Shown here: one piece after another, positions 57,315 through 64,000 of the stretch | Position numbering within the stretch: the stretch's first letter is position 1 | Layout: the number at the start of each line of letters is the position of its first letter | Assembly (NCBI GenBank): GCA_023460795.1 | Contig: JAEWPC010000005.1 | Span: 1 to 64,000 of the forward strand | Source: Bacillota bacterium | Lineage (GTDB): Bacteria > Bacillota > Bacilli > Paenibacillales > Paenibacillaceae | Length of the DNA: 64,000 nucleotides | Reading direction: 5' to 3' | Notes under the pieces: generated by a model | What the model was told of the DNA's origin: nothing | What the model saw: the letters and a program-made list of their open reading frames with translations, nothing else | The model's database searches: none | Translations under genes and position numbers: made by a program

Positions 57315-58286
57315 ATGACGCACCGAAAACTCGCAGAGCCGCTGTCAGAAGACGATCAAGACAAACATTTATTCGACTATGGACATAAGCCGGTTGACCA
57401 GCTTGCTGAGTTGGGCAGGTTAATCGAGCGCCATACGGGCAGAGACGGAATGTTCGGAACATCTATGCCATCGCTGCATCTGATTCGCAGCTCAAAAACC
57501 ACACTGCCGGTCAATACGGTTTATGAGCCGGCAATCGTCATCGTAGCTAGAGGCACGAAGATCGTTATGCTGGGAGAAGATAGCTTTACATATGGCCCGT
57601 CCTCGCATTTTGTTGTGTCGGTCGATCTGCCGGTCACCTCGCGGCTTATTCAAGCGTCTCCCGAAGCGCCCTATTTGTGCATGCGGCTTGGACTGGATCC
57701 CGTTCAGGTACTGGAAATGATGAAAGGCGATGACGCTGAGGATGGCAGAGAGGCGAAACGGGGCGCCTTCGTCGACCGGACGAGTCCCGAACTTCTGGAC
57801 GCGGCAGTTCGGCTCGTCCGGCTGCTGGATACGCCTGGCGACATTCCTCATCTGGCACCTCTAGTCGTACGCGAGATCTATTACCGGATAATGAAAGGGA
57901 GCCAAGGCGGGGCCTTTAAACAGCTTGCGCTCGCTGGAAGCGGTACTAGCCGGATCGCTAGAGTCATCGCCCGCATCAAGCTTGATTATGCCCAGTCGCT
58001 GCATATCGACGAACTCGCCAGAATGGCCCATATGGGTCCCTCGTCGCTCCATCGTCACTTCAAGGAAGTGACGGCACTGAGCCCGCTGCAGTACCTGAAA
58101 CGGATTCGTCTTCAGGAAGCGCGCCGTCTGCTGTTAGCGGAATCCCTCGATGCAGCCGATGCAGCTTATCGTGTCGGTTACGAGAGCGCTACCCAATTCA
58201 GCCGCGAATACGCGAGGCTGTTTGGTCTTCCTCCGATCAGCGACATCAAAAGACTGCGGGAAGAGACGGTGCAGGAAATCAATTGA
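57315..58286 (+). CDS. AraC-family transcriptional regulator
   Basis: 323 residues. The N-terminal AraC_N-type domain (about 45-195, VYEPAIVIVARGTKIVMLGE) is followed by the double helix-turn-helix (about 220-318): SLHIDELARMAHMGPSSLHR, SPLQYLKRIRLQEARRLLL and VGYESATQFSREYARLFG. Divergent from the aldo/keto reductase, which it likely activates in response to its substrate, as YqhC does for YqhD. Intact. Confidence 0.92.
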   Translation: MTHRKLAEPLSEDDQDKHLFDYGHKPVDQLAELGRLIERHTGRDGMFGTSMPSLHLIRSSKTTLPVNTVYEPAIVIVARGTKIVMLGEDSFTYGPSSHFVVSVDLPVTSRLIQASPEAPYLCMRLGLDPVQVLEMMKGDDAEDGREAKRGAFVDRTSPELLDAAVRLVRLLDTPGDIPHLAPLVVREIYYRIMKGSQGGAFKQLALAGSGTSRIARVIARIKLDYAQSLHIDELARMAHMGPSSLHRHFKEVTALSPLQYLKRIRLQEARRLLLAESLDAADAAYRVGYESATQFSREYARLFGLPPISDIKRLREETVQEIN

Positions 58287-58386
58287 GCTCTTCATCCGAA
58301 ATCGTCGTCAGCATGGCCGTGTCAATGCCTTTGATCAGTTTGCGAACGGTTTCGATTGCATCTTGGTTCGCGCAAGGGAGCATTCC

Positions 58387-59334
58387 ATGAACAAAACAGA
58401 TCGTTTGTTGGCCATTGTGCTGGAGCTGCAAGGCAGGCAAGTGGTACGTGCCGAGGATTTGGCGGCACTCTTCGAAATCAGCGTCAGGACGATCTATCGA
58501 GACATCCAGGCGCTAAGCGAAGCAGGCGTGCCGATTACAGGTACTACAGGCACGGGATATTCCTTAATGGAGGGGTATTTTCTACCTCCGATTAGTTTTA
58601 CCATAGAAGAAGCCGTGACCTTGCTGATAGGAACAGACTTTATCGAGCAACGATTCGATGATGATTATCGCGATAGAGCTACTGTTGCTAGGAGGAAAAT
58701 CGAGACCATTCTATCAGACCGTGTCCGCGGCGAGGCATCCCGTATACGCGGGTCGCTGCGATTGCTCGCCCCTGGCGGACAGATAGCTTCGTCAATCGAA
58801 AGGGACCATCTCGATAAGATCCGCCGAGCTCTATTAGATGGGCGAAAGATCGGATTTCATTATTCGAAAAGGATGTCGGACTCCACGGGGAGTCGTCAAA
58901 GCGAGCGTAGCGCCGCCCCCTATGGCCTTGTACTCGTTGAAGGGGCTTGGATGCTAGTGGCCCGGTGCGACCTACGCCAAGACATCCGCCATTTCCGGTT
59001 GTCCCGAATGACTGAGCTATCGGTGCTGGACGAACGATTCGAACTCCCGGAGCATTTTGACTTAAAGGAATATACGCCTTCCGATGATCGTCACTTGCGA
59101 GTATCTCTTCGATTTAACCCTGACATCGCGGATAAGGTGAAGGAGTCGAACTATCCTTACATAGAGGATATGAAAGAGCATCAGGACGGGCTGGATGTGG
59201 TCTTGCGCGTTCGTCAGCCGGACGAAGCGTTGCAATGGGTGCTTAGCTGGGGAGCGGGCGTAATCGTGTTGGAACCCGAAACCTTCCGAGATCGGATTCG
59301 TGAGGAAGTTCGAACAATCCTAGAACGCTATTGA
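58387..59334 (+). CDS. WYL-domain transcriptional regulator (YafY-like)
   Basis: 315 residues. The N-terminal winged helix (1-60, MNKTDRLLAIVLELQGRQVV, then SVRTIYRDIQAL) is followed by a WYL domain (about 140-215, RRALLDGRKIGFHYSKR, PYGLVLVEGAWMLVARC) and a WCX C-terminal region. Such regulators bind nucleotides or nucleic acids and often control stress or defence genes. ATG 58387 has AAGGGAGC upstream; open codons further upstream overlap the araC-like gene and are not used. Confidence 0.92.
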   Translation: MNKTDRLLAIVLELQGRQVVRAEDLAALFEISVRTIYRDIQALSEAGVPITGTTGTGYSLMEGYFLPPISFTIEEAVTLLIGTDFIEQRFDDDYRDRATVARRKIETILSDRVRGEASRIRGSLRLLAPGGQIASSIERDHLDKIRRALLDGRKIGFHYSKRMSDSTGSRQSERSAAPYGLVLVEGAWMLVARCDLRQDIRHFRLSRMTELSVLDERFELPEHFDLKEYTPSDDRHLRVSLRFNPDIADKVKESNYPYIEDMKEHQDGLDVVLRVRQPDEALQWVLSWGAGVIVLEPETFRDRIREEVRTILERY

Positions 59335-59658
59335 CGGATGATAACTGTGAAGCATTTCCTTGAAAGAGTAGAAATTTAGAAGTATAATCAGACTGCATCA
59401 TCAAGTGAATTGAAATATTTGGAATTACCGAATTTAATAGCAGGTAAAAGTACGCTCATTGAATAATGTTATGTCAGCCAATTGCGGAATGGTGAAATGG
59501 GACTTTTCCTTTATTCAGGAAAGGTCTTTTTATTTTAGAGGAGGCGTGGATTCACAACAGAACAGTCTAAGGGGAATATACGCAGTAAGAGATCAGATGA
59601 CCTGACTACTTTAGGTGAGGAAGAAACCATTTCAATGAACATCCTGGAGGCAAACAAC
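59335..59658 (+). promoter_or_regulatory. Promoter-leader-terminator region upstream of the chemoreceptor
   Basis: TTGAAA (59360-59365), a 17-base spacer, TATAAT (59383-59388) is a near-perfect promoter. An AT-rich leader of about 105 bases follows, then an intrinsic terminator (59501-59535), and the chemoreceptor starts 125 bases later. No other clear promoter is seen after the terminator, so the leader could be a riboswitch or other attenuator. I could not match it to a known class such as c-di-GMP. Confidence 0.5.
59501..59535 (+). terminator. Intrinsic terminator in the chemoreceptor leader
   Basis: GACTTTTCC (59501-59509) pairs with GGAAAGGTC (59518-59526), with one wobble pair, followed by TTTTTATTTT. 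Confidence 0.75.
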
Positions 59659-61743
59659 ATGACATTCTTTAAACCGCTTATTAAACTCTTAAATCGATTA
59701 AAATACGGCAGCAAATTTATGGCTATTGGTCTTATCCTGCTTATTCCGCTAGCCGTAGTCAGTTTGTTATATCTATACACCTTAAATGACGATATGAAAC
59801 AAGTTGAAAAAAGGACGGAAGGCGCTAACTATAATATTGCTTTAAAGGATCTATTACAGTTGACGCAACAATCCAGAATGTTAAATGTATCGCTTCTCAC
59901 AGATCGTTCAGTTAAAGATGTACGAGATGAAACAACGGAGAAGTTAAATCAAGCTTACGAAGATGTAAAGGCTCTAGAATCAAAGTTAGCGCACAATTTT
60001 CATACAAGCGAAGACTTGAATGCCATAGAATCAAAGTGGGATACATTGCAACAAACGGAGTGGACCGATTCTACTCAATTACTTAATCAATATAATGATG
60101 TAATCCAAGATATATTGAGCCTTATGACAAAAGCAACGAACAATTCAGAGCTTCTATTATCCACTTCAAAGGAAGACTTCAATCTCGTTTATAATGCAAC
60201 GATTGAGTTGCCGACATTAACTGAATATTATGGCCGAATGCGTTCAATGGGTTTAAGCATGATCAACAGTGGTTCATTAGGTAGCCTACAACAGAAGCAG
60301 CTATATGCGATCTACTATCCTGTTAAGAATAATATAGAAAAAGTGATGGCTACCTCGGAATTCATGTATAACAACCCCGAAATAGCAGCTACTATACAGC
60401 CGTTATTAGATGAAGTGAATTTTAATACCGTTTTTTATTTAAATGCGATTGACAAAATAGAAGCTAAAACAATTACAGCAGGCGAGTATGTTGATATTGC
60501 AACAACAGCAATGGACGATGTATTTGACTTATATAATGCCAGTCTTGATCTGATGAAATCTCAGTTAGATCACGAGTACGATAGCGTGCAACAAAAGGCA
60601 ACCTTTACTTCCTTTGTATTAGTCATTGCATTTGTAATTTCGTTATTATTATTTGTGAGCTTCTATATGGCCATTCGACAAACGATTAGACGTTTAGAAG
60701 AAGGAACGACCAAAGTTGCAGAGGGTAATCTAAACGTAAGGTTAGACCTACAAACTAAGGATGAAATGAAGCAAGTAGAAACGGCGTTTAATCGTATGAC
60801 AGAGCAGTTAAACCGTTTAGTTAGAGAAATTACCAATAGCGCAAGTCATGTATCTGCATCAAGCCAGGAGTTAAATGCGAGTGCGGAGGAAGCAACTGCT
60901 TCGGTAGAGCATATGACAAGTGCGACGAATCAAATTGCTTCAGAGATGGAACAACAGGTCGTAAACTTAGCTGAGAGTGCTCAGGCAATGAATGAAATGG
61001 TGATGGGAATAGGACGTATAGCTGAGAATAGCGTAAGTATTTCAACGTTAACAAACGAAACAACTAGCTTCGCTAACGAAGGAAATATTACGGTTAATCA
61101 TGCTTTAGAACAGATGGGCGTAATTGAACAAACAGTAGACGATTCTAGCCGAACAATAAACCAGCTAAGCGACAAATCCGCTGAGATCGATTCCATTGTT
61201 AATATGATTACTGAAATCTCCAACCAGACAAACTTGCTTGCATTGAATGCTGCAATTGAAGCGGCGCGAGCTGGAGAGCATGGTAGAGGCTTTGCCGTCG
61301 TAGCTGAAGAGGTGCGCAAGTTAGCTGAACAATCTCGCGATTCCGCCTCGCAGATTGCGGAACTTATTCATCAAATTCAAACGGATACCCATCATTCAGT
61401 AGAGATGATGGGCGTAGTCCAAAATAATGTTAAGGCCGGGATTAAAGTAACTGAAGAAGCTGCGAATAAATTCGGATACATCTTAGAAAACATGAATACA
61501 TTGAACCCGCAAACGGAGGATATATCAGCTGTAGCTACGCAATTCTCGGCTCAAGCAGAGCAAGTGTCATTATCGATAAAACACCTTTTAGATGTGATCA
61601 ACAATTCAACTAAAGCGACTGAAAAAATGGCTTCTTCTTCCCAGGAGCAGCTTTCAATTATGGAAGAGGTATCATCCTCGGCAACTGCGTTGTCTGAATT
61701 GGCCGCTTCCTTACAACAACTAGTCATCAAATTCAAACTGTAA
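59659..61743 (+). CDS. Methyl-accepting chemotaxis protein
   Basis: 694 residues. TM1 (about 20-42), an extracellular mostly helical sensor domain (45-315) of four-helix-bundle type, TM2 (about 317-342), HAMP (343-395), and a long cytoplasmic coiled coil with the highly conserved signalling tip EISNQTNLLALNAAIEAARA, then GEHGRGFAVVAEEVRKLAEQ (about 515-555). The ligand is unknown. GGAGGC seven bases before ATG 59659 favours it over ATG 59635. Strikingly AT-rich beside its GC-rich neighbours, suggesting recent transfer. Confidence 0.95.
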   Translation: MTFFKPLIKLLNRLKYGSKFMAIGLILLIPLAVVSLLYLYTLNDDMKQVEKRTEGANYNIALKDLLQLTQQSRMLNVSLLTDRSVKDVRDETTEKLNQAYEDVKALESKLAHNFHTSEDLNAIESKWDTLQQTEWTDSTQLLNQYNDVIQDILSLMTKATNNSELLLSTSKEDFNLVYNATIELPTLTEYYGRMRSMGLSMINSGSLGSLQQKQLYAIYYPVKNNIEKVMATSEFMYNNPEIAATIQPLLDEVNFNTVFYLNAIDKIEAKTITAGEYVDIATTAMDDVFDLYNASLDLMKSQLDHEYDSVQQKATFTSFVLVIAFVISLLLFVSFYMAIRQTIRRLEEGTTKVAEGNLNVRLDLQTKDEMKQVETAFNRMTEQLNRLVREITNSASHVSASSQELNASAEEATASVEHMTSATNQIASEMEQQVVNLAESAQAMNEMVMGIGRIAENSVSISTLTNETTSFANEGNITVNHALEQMGVIEQTVDDSSRTINQLSDKSAEIDSIVNMITEISNQTNLLALNAAIEAARAGEHGRGFAVVAEEVRKLAEQSRDSASQIAELIHQIQTDTHHSVEMMGVVQNNVKAGIKVTEEAANKFGYILENMNTLNPQTEDISAVATQFSAQAEQVSLSIKHLLDVINNSTKATEKMASSSQEQLSIMEEVSSSATALSELAASLQQLVIKFKL

Positions 61744-61757
61744 AAAGAAAATTCTTG

Positions 61758-61796
61758 AACGCTACTGACATAATGGTGTCAGTAGCGTTTTTATAT
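61758..61796 (+). terminator. Intrinsic terminator after the chemoreceptor
   Basis: AACGCTACTGACA (61758-61770) pairs perfectly with TGTCAGTAGCGTT (61777-61789), followed by TTTATA. Confidence 0.88.
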
Positions 61797-61833
61797 AATG
61801 GGACCGAACCTATATGAGGAAGGATGATAGCTT

Positions 61834-62238
61834 GTGAATATCGCTTCTGTACGCATCATTACGGACGACGTGGATCGCCTCGTCGCGTTCTATGAGAAAG
61901 TCACGGGGGTTACGGCGGAGAGGCCCGCGCCCGTATTTGCCGAACTCGTGGCGCCATCCTGTACCCTTGCCATCGGCCACTCCCAGACGGCGCGGCTATT
62001 CGGCGCCGATACCGTAGTGGCGGCCAGCAATCGCACTGTCATTATCGAGTTCCGCGTCGACGATGTCGAGGCCGAATACGCGCGCTTGAAGCCATTGGTC
62101 GATGATTGGGTACAGGAACCGACCACGATGCCGTGGGGGAACCGTTCCATGCTGTTTCGCGATCCCGACGGCAACCTTCTTAATCTCTTCGCGCCGGTGA
62201 CCGAGGAAGCGATTAAACGGTTTAGAGGTAGACATTGA
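61834..62238 (+). CDS. VOC (glyoxalase/bleomycin-resistance) family protein
   Basis: 134 residues made of two beta-alpha-beta-beta-beta modules. SVRIITDDVDRLVAFYEKVT opens the first, and WGNRSMLFRDPDGNLLNLFA closes the second with the typical D-DGN-L-E/N-F end. Members bind metals or small electrophiles; no specific function can be given. Starts at GTG 61834 with GAGGAAGGATG upstream. It is convergent with fdhD. Confidence 0.88.
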   Translation: MNIASVRIITDDVDRLVAFYEKVTGVTAERPAPVFAELVAPSCTLAIGHSQTARLFGADTVVAASNRTVIIEFRVDDVEAEYARLKPLVDDWVQEPTTMPWGNRSMLFRDPDGNLLNLFAPVTEEAIKRFRGRH

Positions 62239-62263
62239 CGGGCTGTAATGGATAATCCTTGGT

Positions 62264-63058
62264 TTAACGCAGGACGGAAATCCGTTCGCGGTGCGTGTAA
62301 ATGTTCATGGATTCCGCTCGAATGAAGCCGACGCAGGTGATGCCGAGATCCTCGGCTAACCGCAGCGCGAGATCGGTAGGAGCGGACTTGGAAAGCAATA
62401 TCGGACAACCGATTTTCGCCGTCTTGAGGACGACCTCGGATGAAAGCCTGCCGCTGAAGACGATGACGCACGGCTTCGTCGGGATGCGGTTCCGCAGGCA
62501 ATGACCGTAGAGCTTATCCAGCGTGTTGTGCCTTCCGATGTCGGACCGAACCTCGAAGAGATCGTCCTCCGTGCACAGCGCGGCATTATGGAGCCCGCCG
62601 GTCAGGAGAAATTCGGCGGAGCTCGTCTGCATGCGCCTCATCAGCTCGAAGCACCGCTCCGCGGCAATCGGCTTGCCGCCGATCACGGTTTTTGCGGTTC
62701 TCGCATCGTTGTGAAAGTAAAATTGACGGCTCTTGCCACAGCAGGAGCCGATCATTCGTTTCGAGTGAAGCTGCTTCGCCGTCGATTGCGGCCGATGAAG
62801 ATCGACGTAAGCGAAGCCGCTAGTTTCATCGATCGACAACGCCCGAATGTCATCGATCGTGCGGATGATGCCTTCCGAAGCGAGGAAGCCGACGACAAGA
62901 TCGGTCAGATCGCTAGGCGAACAGACGAGCGTCGCAAATTCCTCGCCGTCCAATCGGACCGTGAGCGGGAACTCGGCCGCGATGTCATCCTCGATTTCCA
63001 GACAATGTTCGCCATCGATTCTCGTTGTCAACCATGTCGCGCAAGACGAATTATCCAT
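62264..63058 (-). CDS. fdhD: Formate dehydrogenase accessory sulfurtransferase FdhD
   Basis: 264 residues. FdhD passes sulfur from the cysteine desulfurase to the molybdenum cofactor, which is essential for formate dehydrogenase activity. The sulfur-carrying site is the Cys106-Cys107 pair in IGSCCGKSRQ, and other family blocks are visible: FLLTGGLHNAALC, FEVRSDIGRHNTLDKLYG, IVFSGRLSSEVVLKTAKIG. ATG 63058 has GAGGAGGTG upstream. It follows the molybdoenzyme gene by 13 bases on the same strand, an fdhA-fdhD operon. Confidence 0.95.
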   Translation of the reverse strand: MDNSSCATWLTTRIDGEHCLEIEDDIAAEFPLTVRLDGEEFATLVCSPSDLTDLVVGFLASEGIIRTIDDIRALSIDETSGFAYVDLHRPQSTAKQLHSKRMIGSCCGKSRQFYFHNDARTAKTVIGGKPIAAERCFELMRRMQTSSAEFLLTGGLHNAALCTEDDLFEVRSDIGRHNTLDKLYGHCLRNRIPTKPCVIVFSGRLSSEVVLKTAKIGCPILLSKSAPTDLALRLAEDLGITCVGFIRAESMNIYTHRERISVLR

Positions 63059-63071
63059 CGCGAACACCTCC

Positions 63072-64000
63072 TCATTCCGGTAAATCCAGCTCGAGTTCCT
63101 CGATGCGTCGCTCCACATAACGAGTGTCCTTAAGCGCATGATACGAATCGGCCTTCTCGACGACGACAGCGGCATTATACTCGGGAATGCCGGCGAACGG
63201 TTCGTACACGCCCTTGGGCAGCAGTACGTTTCCTTCCGGCCAGTATAGCTCGATATTGCCCGAAGCGATGTCCGCCAGCTTGGATCGGCCGTGCATGATG
63301 CCGAAGCGGTTGTAAGCGACAATCGCCTCTCCCGCTTGAATGCCGAGTTTTGCCGCGTCGTCCGCATTCATGAGGATGTCATCCCGATTCGCGCCGTTAA
63401 ACGGATCGACCTCGCTATAGACCATGGAGTTGAATTGCTTGCCCCGGCGGGTCGTGGCGTAGAAGCGCCCTTCCGGCTTGCGAAGCTCGGGCAGTTCGAT
63501 CGGGAGCAGTTGACCCTTGCCGTCATCCGTCGGACAGATGCCGCCTTCGCACAGCCATGCGCCGCCCCACTGGAACACGTCTCCTTGCTTCGACAGATGC
63601 TGAATGCCGTCATAGTTCGGAGCCGCGCGAGCAATTTCTTCACGAAGATGCACCGCATCTTTGAAATAGATGTCATCGCGCCGCTCCGGTTTGACGCGCG
63701 CGGCCAAATCGGCGAATATCGCCCATTCCGGACGGGCTTCTTCGATTCGAGGACCCCGAATTTCAGGTGAAAAATACACCATGCGCTCGGTGGAGGTGGA
63801 CGTCCCGCCTCCAGGCTGCTCGTAGCGGGTCATTGCCGGGAGCACCCATACCTCCTCCTGAGCGTCAACAAGCGTTGAGGTGTTCAGCACGATGTCCTGA
63901 TGAACGCGGATATCTACCTGCTCCAAGCAGAGCTTGACGAAATCCGGCTCCGGCATCGTCTCGAGGAAGTTTCCGCCTGAAGTATAGAACAGCTTGAGCT
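63072..64000 (-). CDS. Formate dehydrogenase-like molybdopterin oxidoreductase, C-terminal part
   Basis: The frame is open to the right edge, so only the last 309 or so codons are seen. It reads LKLFYTSGGNFLETMPEPD and VWVLPAMTRYEQPGGGTSTS, then ERMVYFSPEIRGPRIEEARP. The molybdopterin-dinucleotide-binding domain at the end includes FYATTRRGKQFNSMVYSEVD and NRDDILMNADDAAKLGIQAG. The pattern suits the FdhF/YdeP-like branch more than the FdhA of respiratory complexes. Coupled with fdhD downstream, it probably needs a sulfurated Mo-bisMGD cofactor. Substrate (formate) is likely but not proven. Confidence 0.85.
   Translation of the reverse strand, partial: LKLFYTSGGNFLETMPEPDFVKLCLEQVDIRVHQDIVLNTSTLVDAQEEVWVLPAMTRYEQPGGGTSTSTERMVYFSPEIRGPRIEEARPEWAIFADLAARVKPERRDDIYFKDAVHLREEIARAAPNYDGIQHLSKQGDVFQWGGAWLCEGGICPTDDGKGQLLPIELPELRKPEGRFYATTRRGKQFNSMVYSEVDPFNGANRDDILMNADDAAKLGIQAGEAIVAYNRFGIMHGRSKLADIASGNIELYWPEGNVLLPKGVYEPFAGIPEYNAAVVVEKADSYHALKDTRYVERRIEELELDLPE

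Noticed and set aside
59389..59540. Chemoreceptor leader as a c-di-GMP (GEMM) riboswitch
   Set aside because: The conserved GEMM blocks and tetraloop are not present; left as an unknown leader.

Overview
The window reads as a chromosome segment from a spore-forming member of the Paenibacillaceae (Paenibacillus/Cohnella-like). The evidence is a Gram-positive core gene order (rpsF-ssb-rpsR, yybS-gdpP-rplI-dnaB-purA, walRK-yycH-yycI-walJ-htrA, rlmH), strong AGGAGG-type ribosome binding sites, a GerA-type spore germination operon, and GC-rich codon use in the core. No rRNA, tRNA, CRISPR or phage genes were recognised.

Bases 1-41,285 are mostly vertical core. From the left: the end of an exported protein of unknown function, a yjzC-like gene, the ribosomal/ssb operon, an LCP cell-wall protein, a CBS protein, the gdpP-rplI-dnaB run and purA. 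A dead IS200/IS605 tnpB remnant with a structured 3' RNA region follows, then an M23 endopeptidase and the complete WalRK signalling cluster ending in an HtrA protease and a tiny CxxH/CxxC protein. Next is a BmrCD-type heterodimeric multidrug ABC exporter behind a 30-codon leader ORF and two intrinsic terminators, whose complementary segments form a plausible ribosome-controlled attenuator. Then come acetyl- and methyltransferases, a five-gene germinant-receptor operon with two B subunits and a D-like subunit, gluconokinase, a guanylate-kinase-like protein, a DUF1540 protein, a DEAD-box helicase, a TetR/YhgE-type pair, and ywbE-HNH-rlmH.

The most unusual region starts at the 3' end of rlmH. 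From 41,263 to 56,087 there is an array of cassettes separated by about 52-bp imperfect palindromes, all in the same orientation. Each palindrome has arms AACTTGCCGTTAC / GTAACGGCAAGTT around a core close to GAACCGTATCACAAGTA, which is the last codons of rlmH itself (Glu-Pro-Tyr-His-Lys-stop). I see five whole copies (44135, 45776, 47576, 49603, 56036) and two half copies (41311, 49991), besides the rlmH end. The cassettes hold: (1) an AT-rich ABC transporter with a LytTR regulator carrying a dead ATPase domain; (2) TetR plus an NAD(P)-binding reductase; (3) SDR plus TetR; (4) SDR plus an XRE regulator; (5) a scrap of an Old Yellow Enzyme; (6) a lipoprotein, a ComP/ComA-like two-component pair, an acyltransferase, a deaminase scrap and a terpene-cyclase-like protein. 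The site is the one used by staphylococcal SCC elements, but the units look like integron cassettes and no recombinase lies in the window.

After the last repeat come an aldo/keto reductase with a divergent AraC regulator, a WYL regulator, an AT-rich chemoreceptor with a promoter-terminator leader, a VOC protein, fdhD, and the 3' part of a formate-dehydrogenase-like molybdoenzyme cut by the window end.
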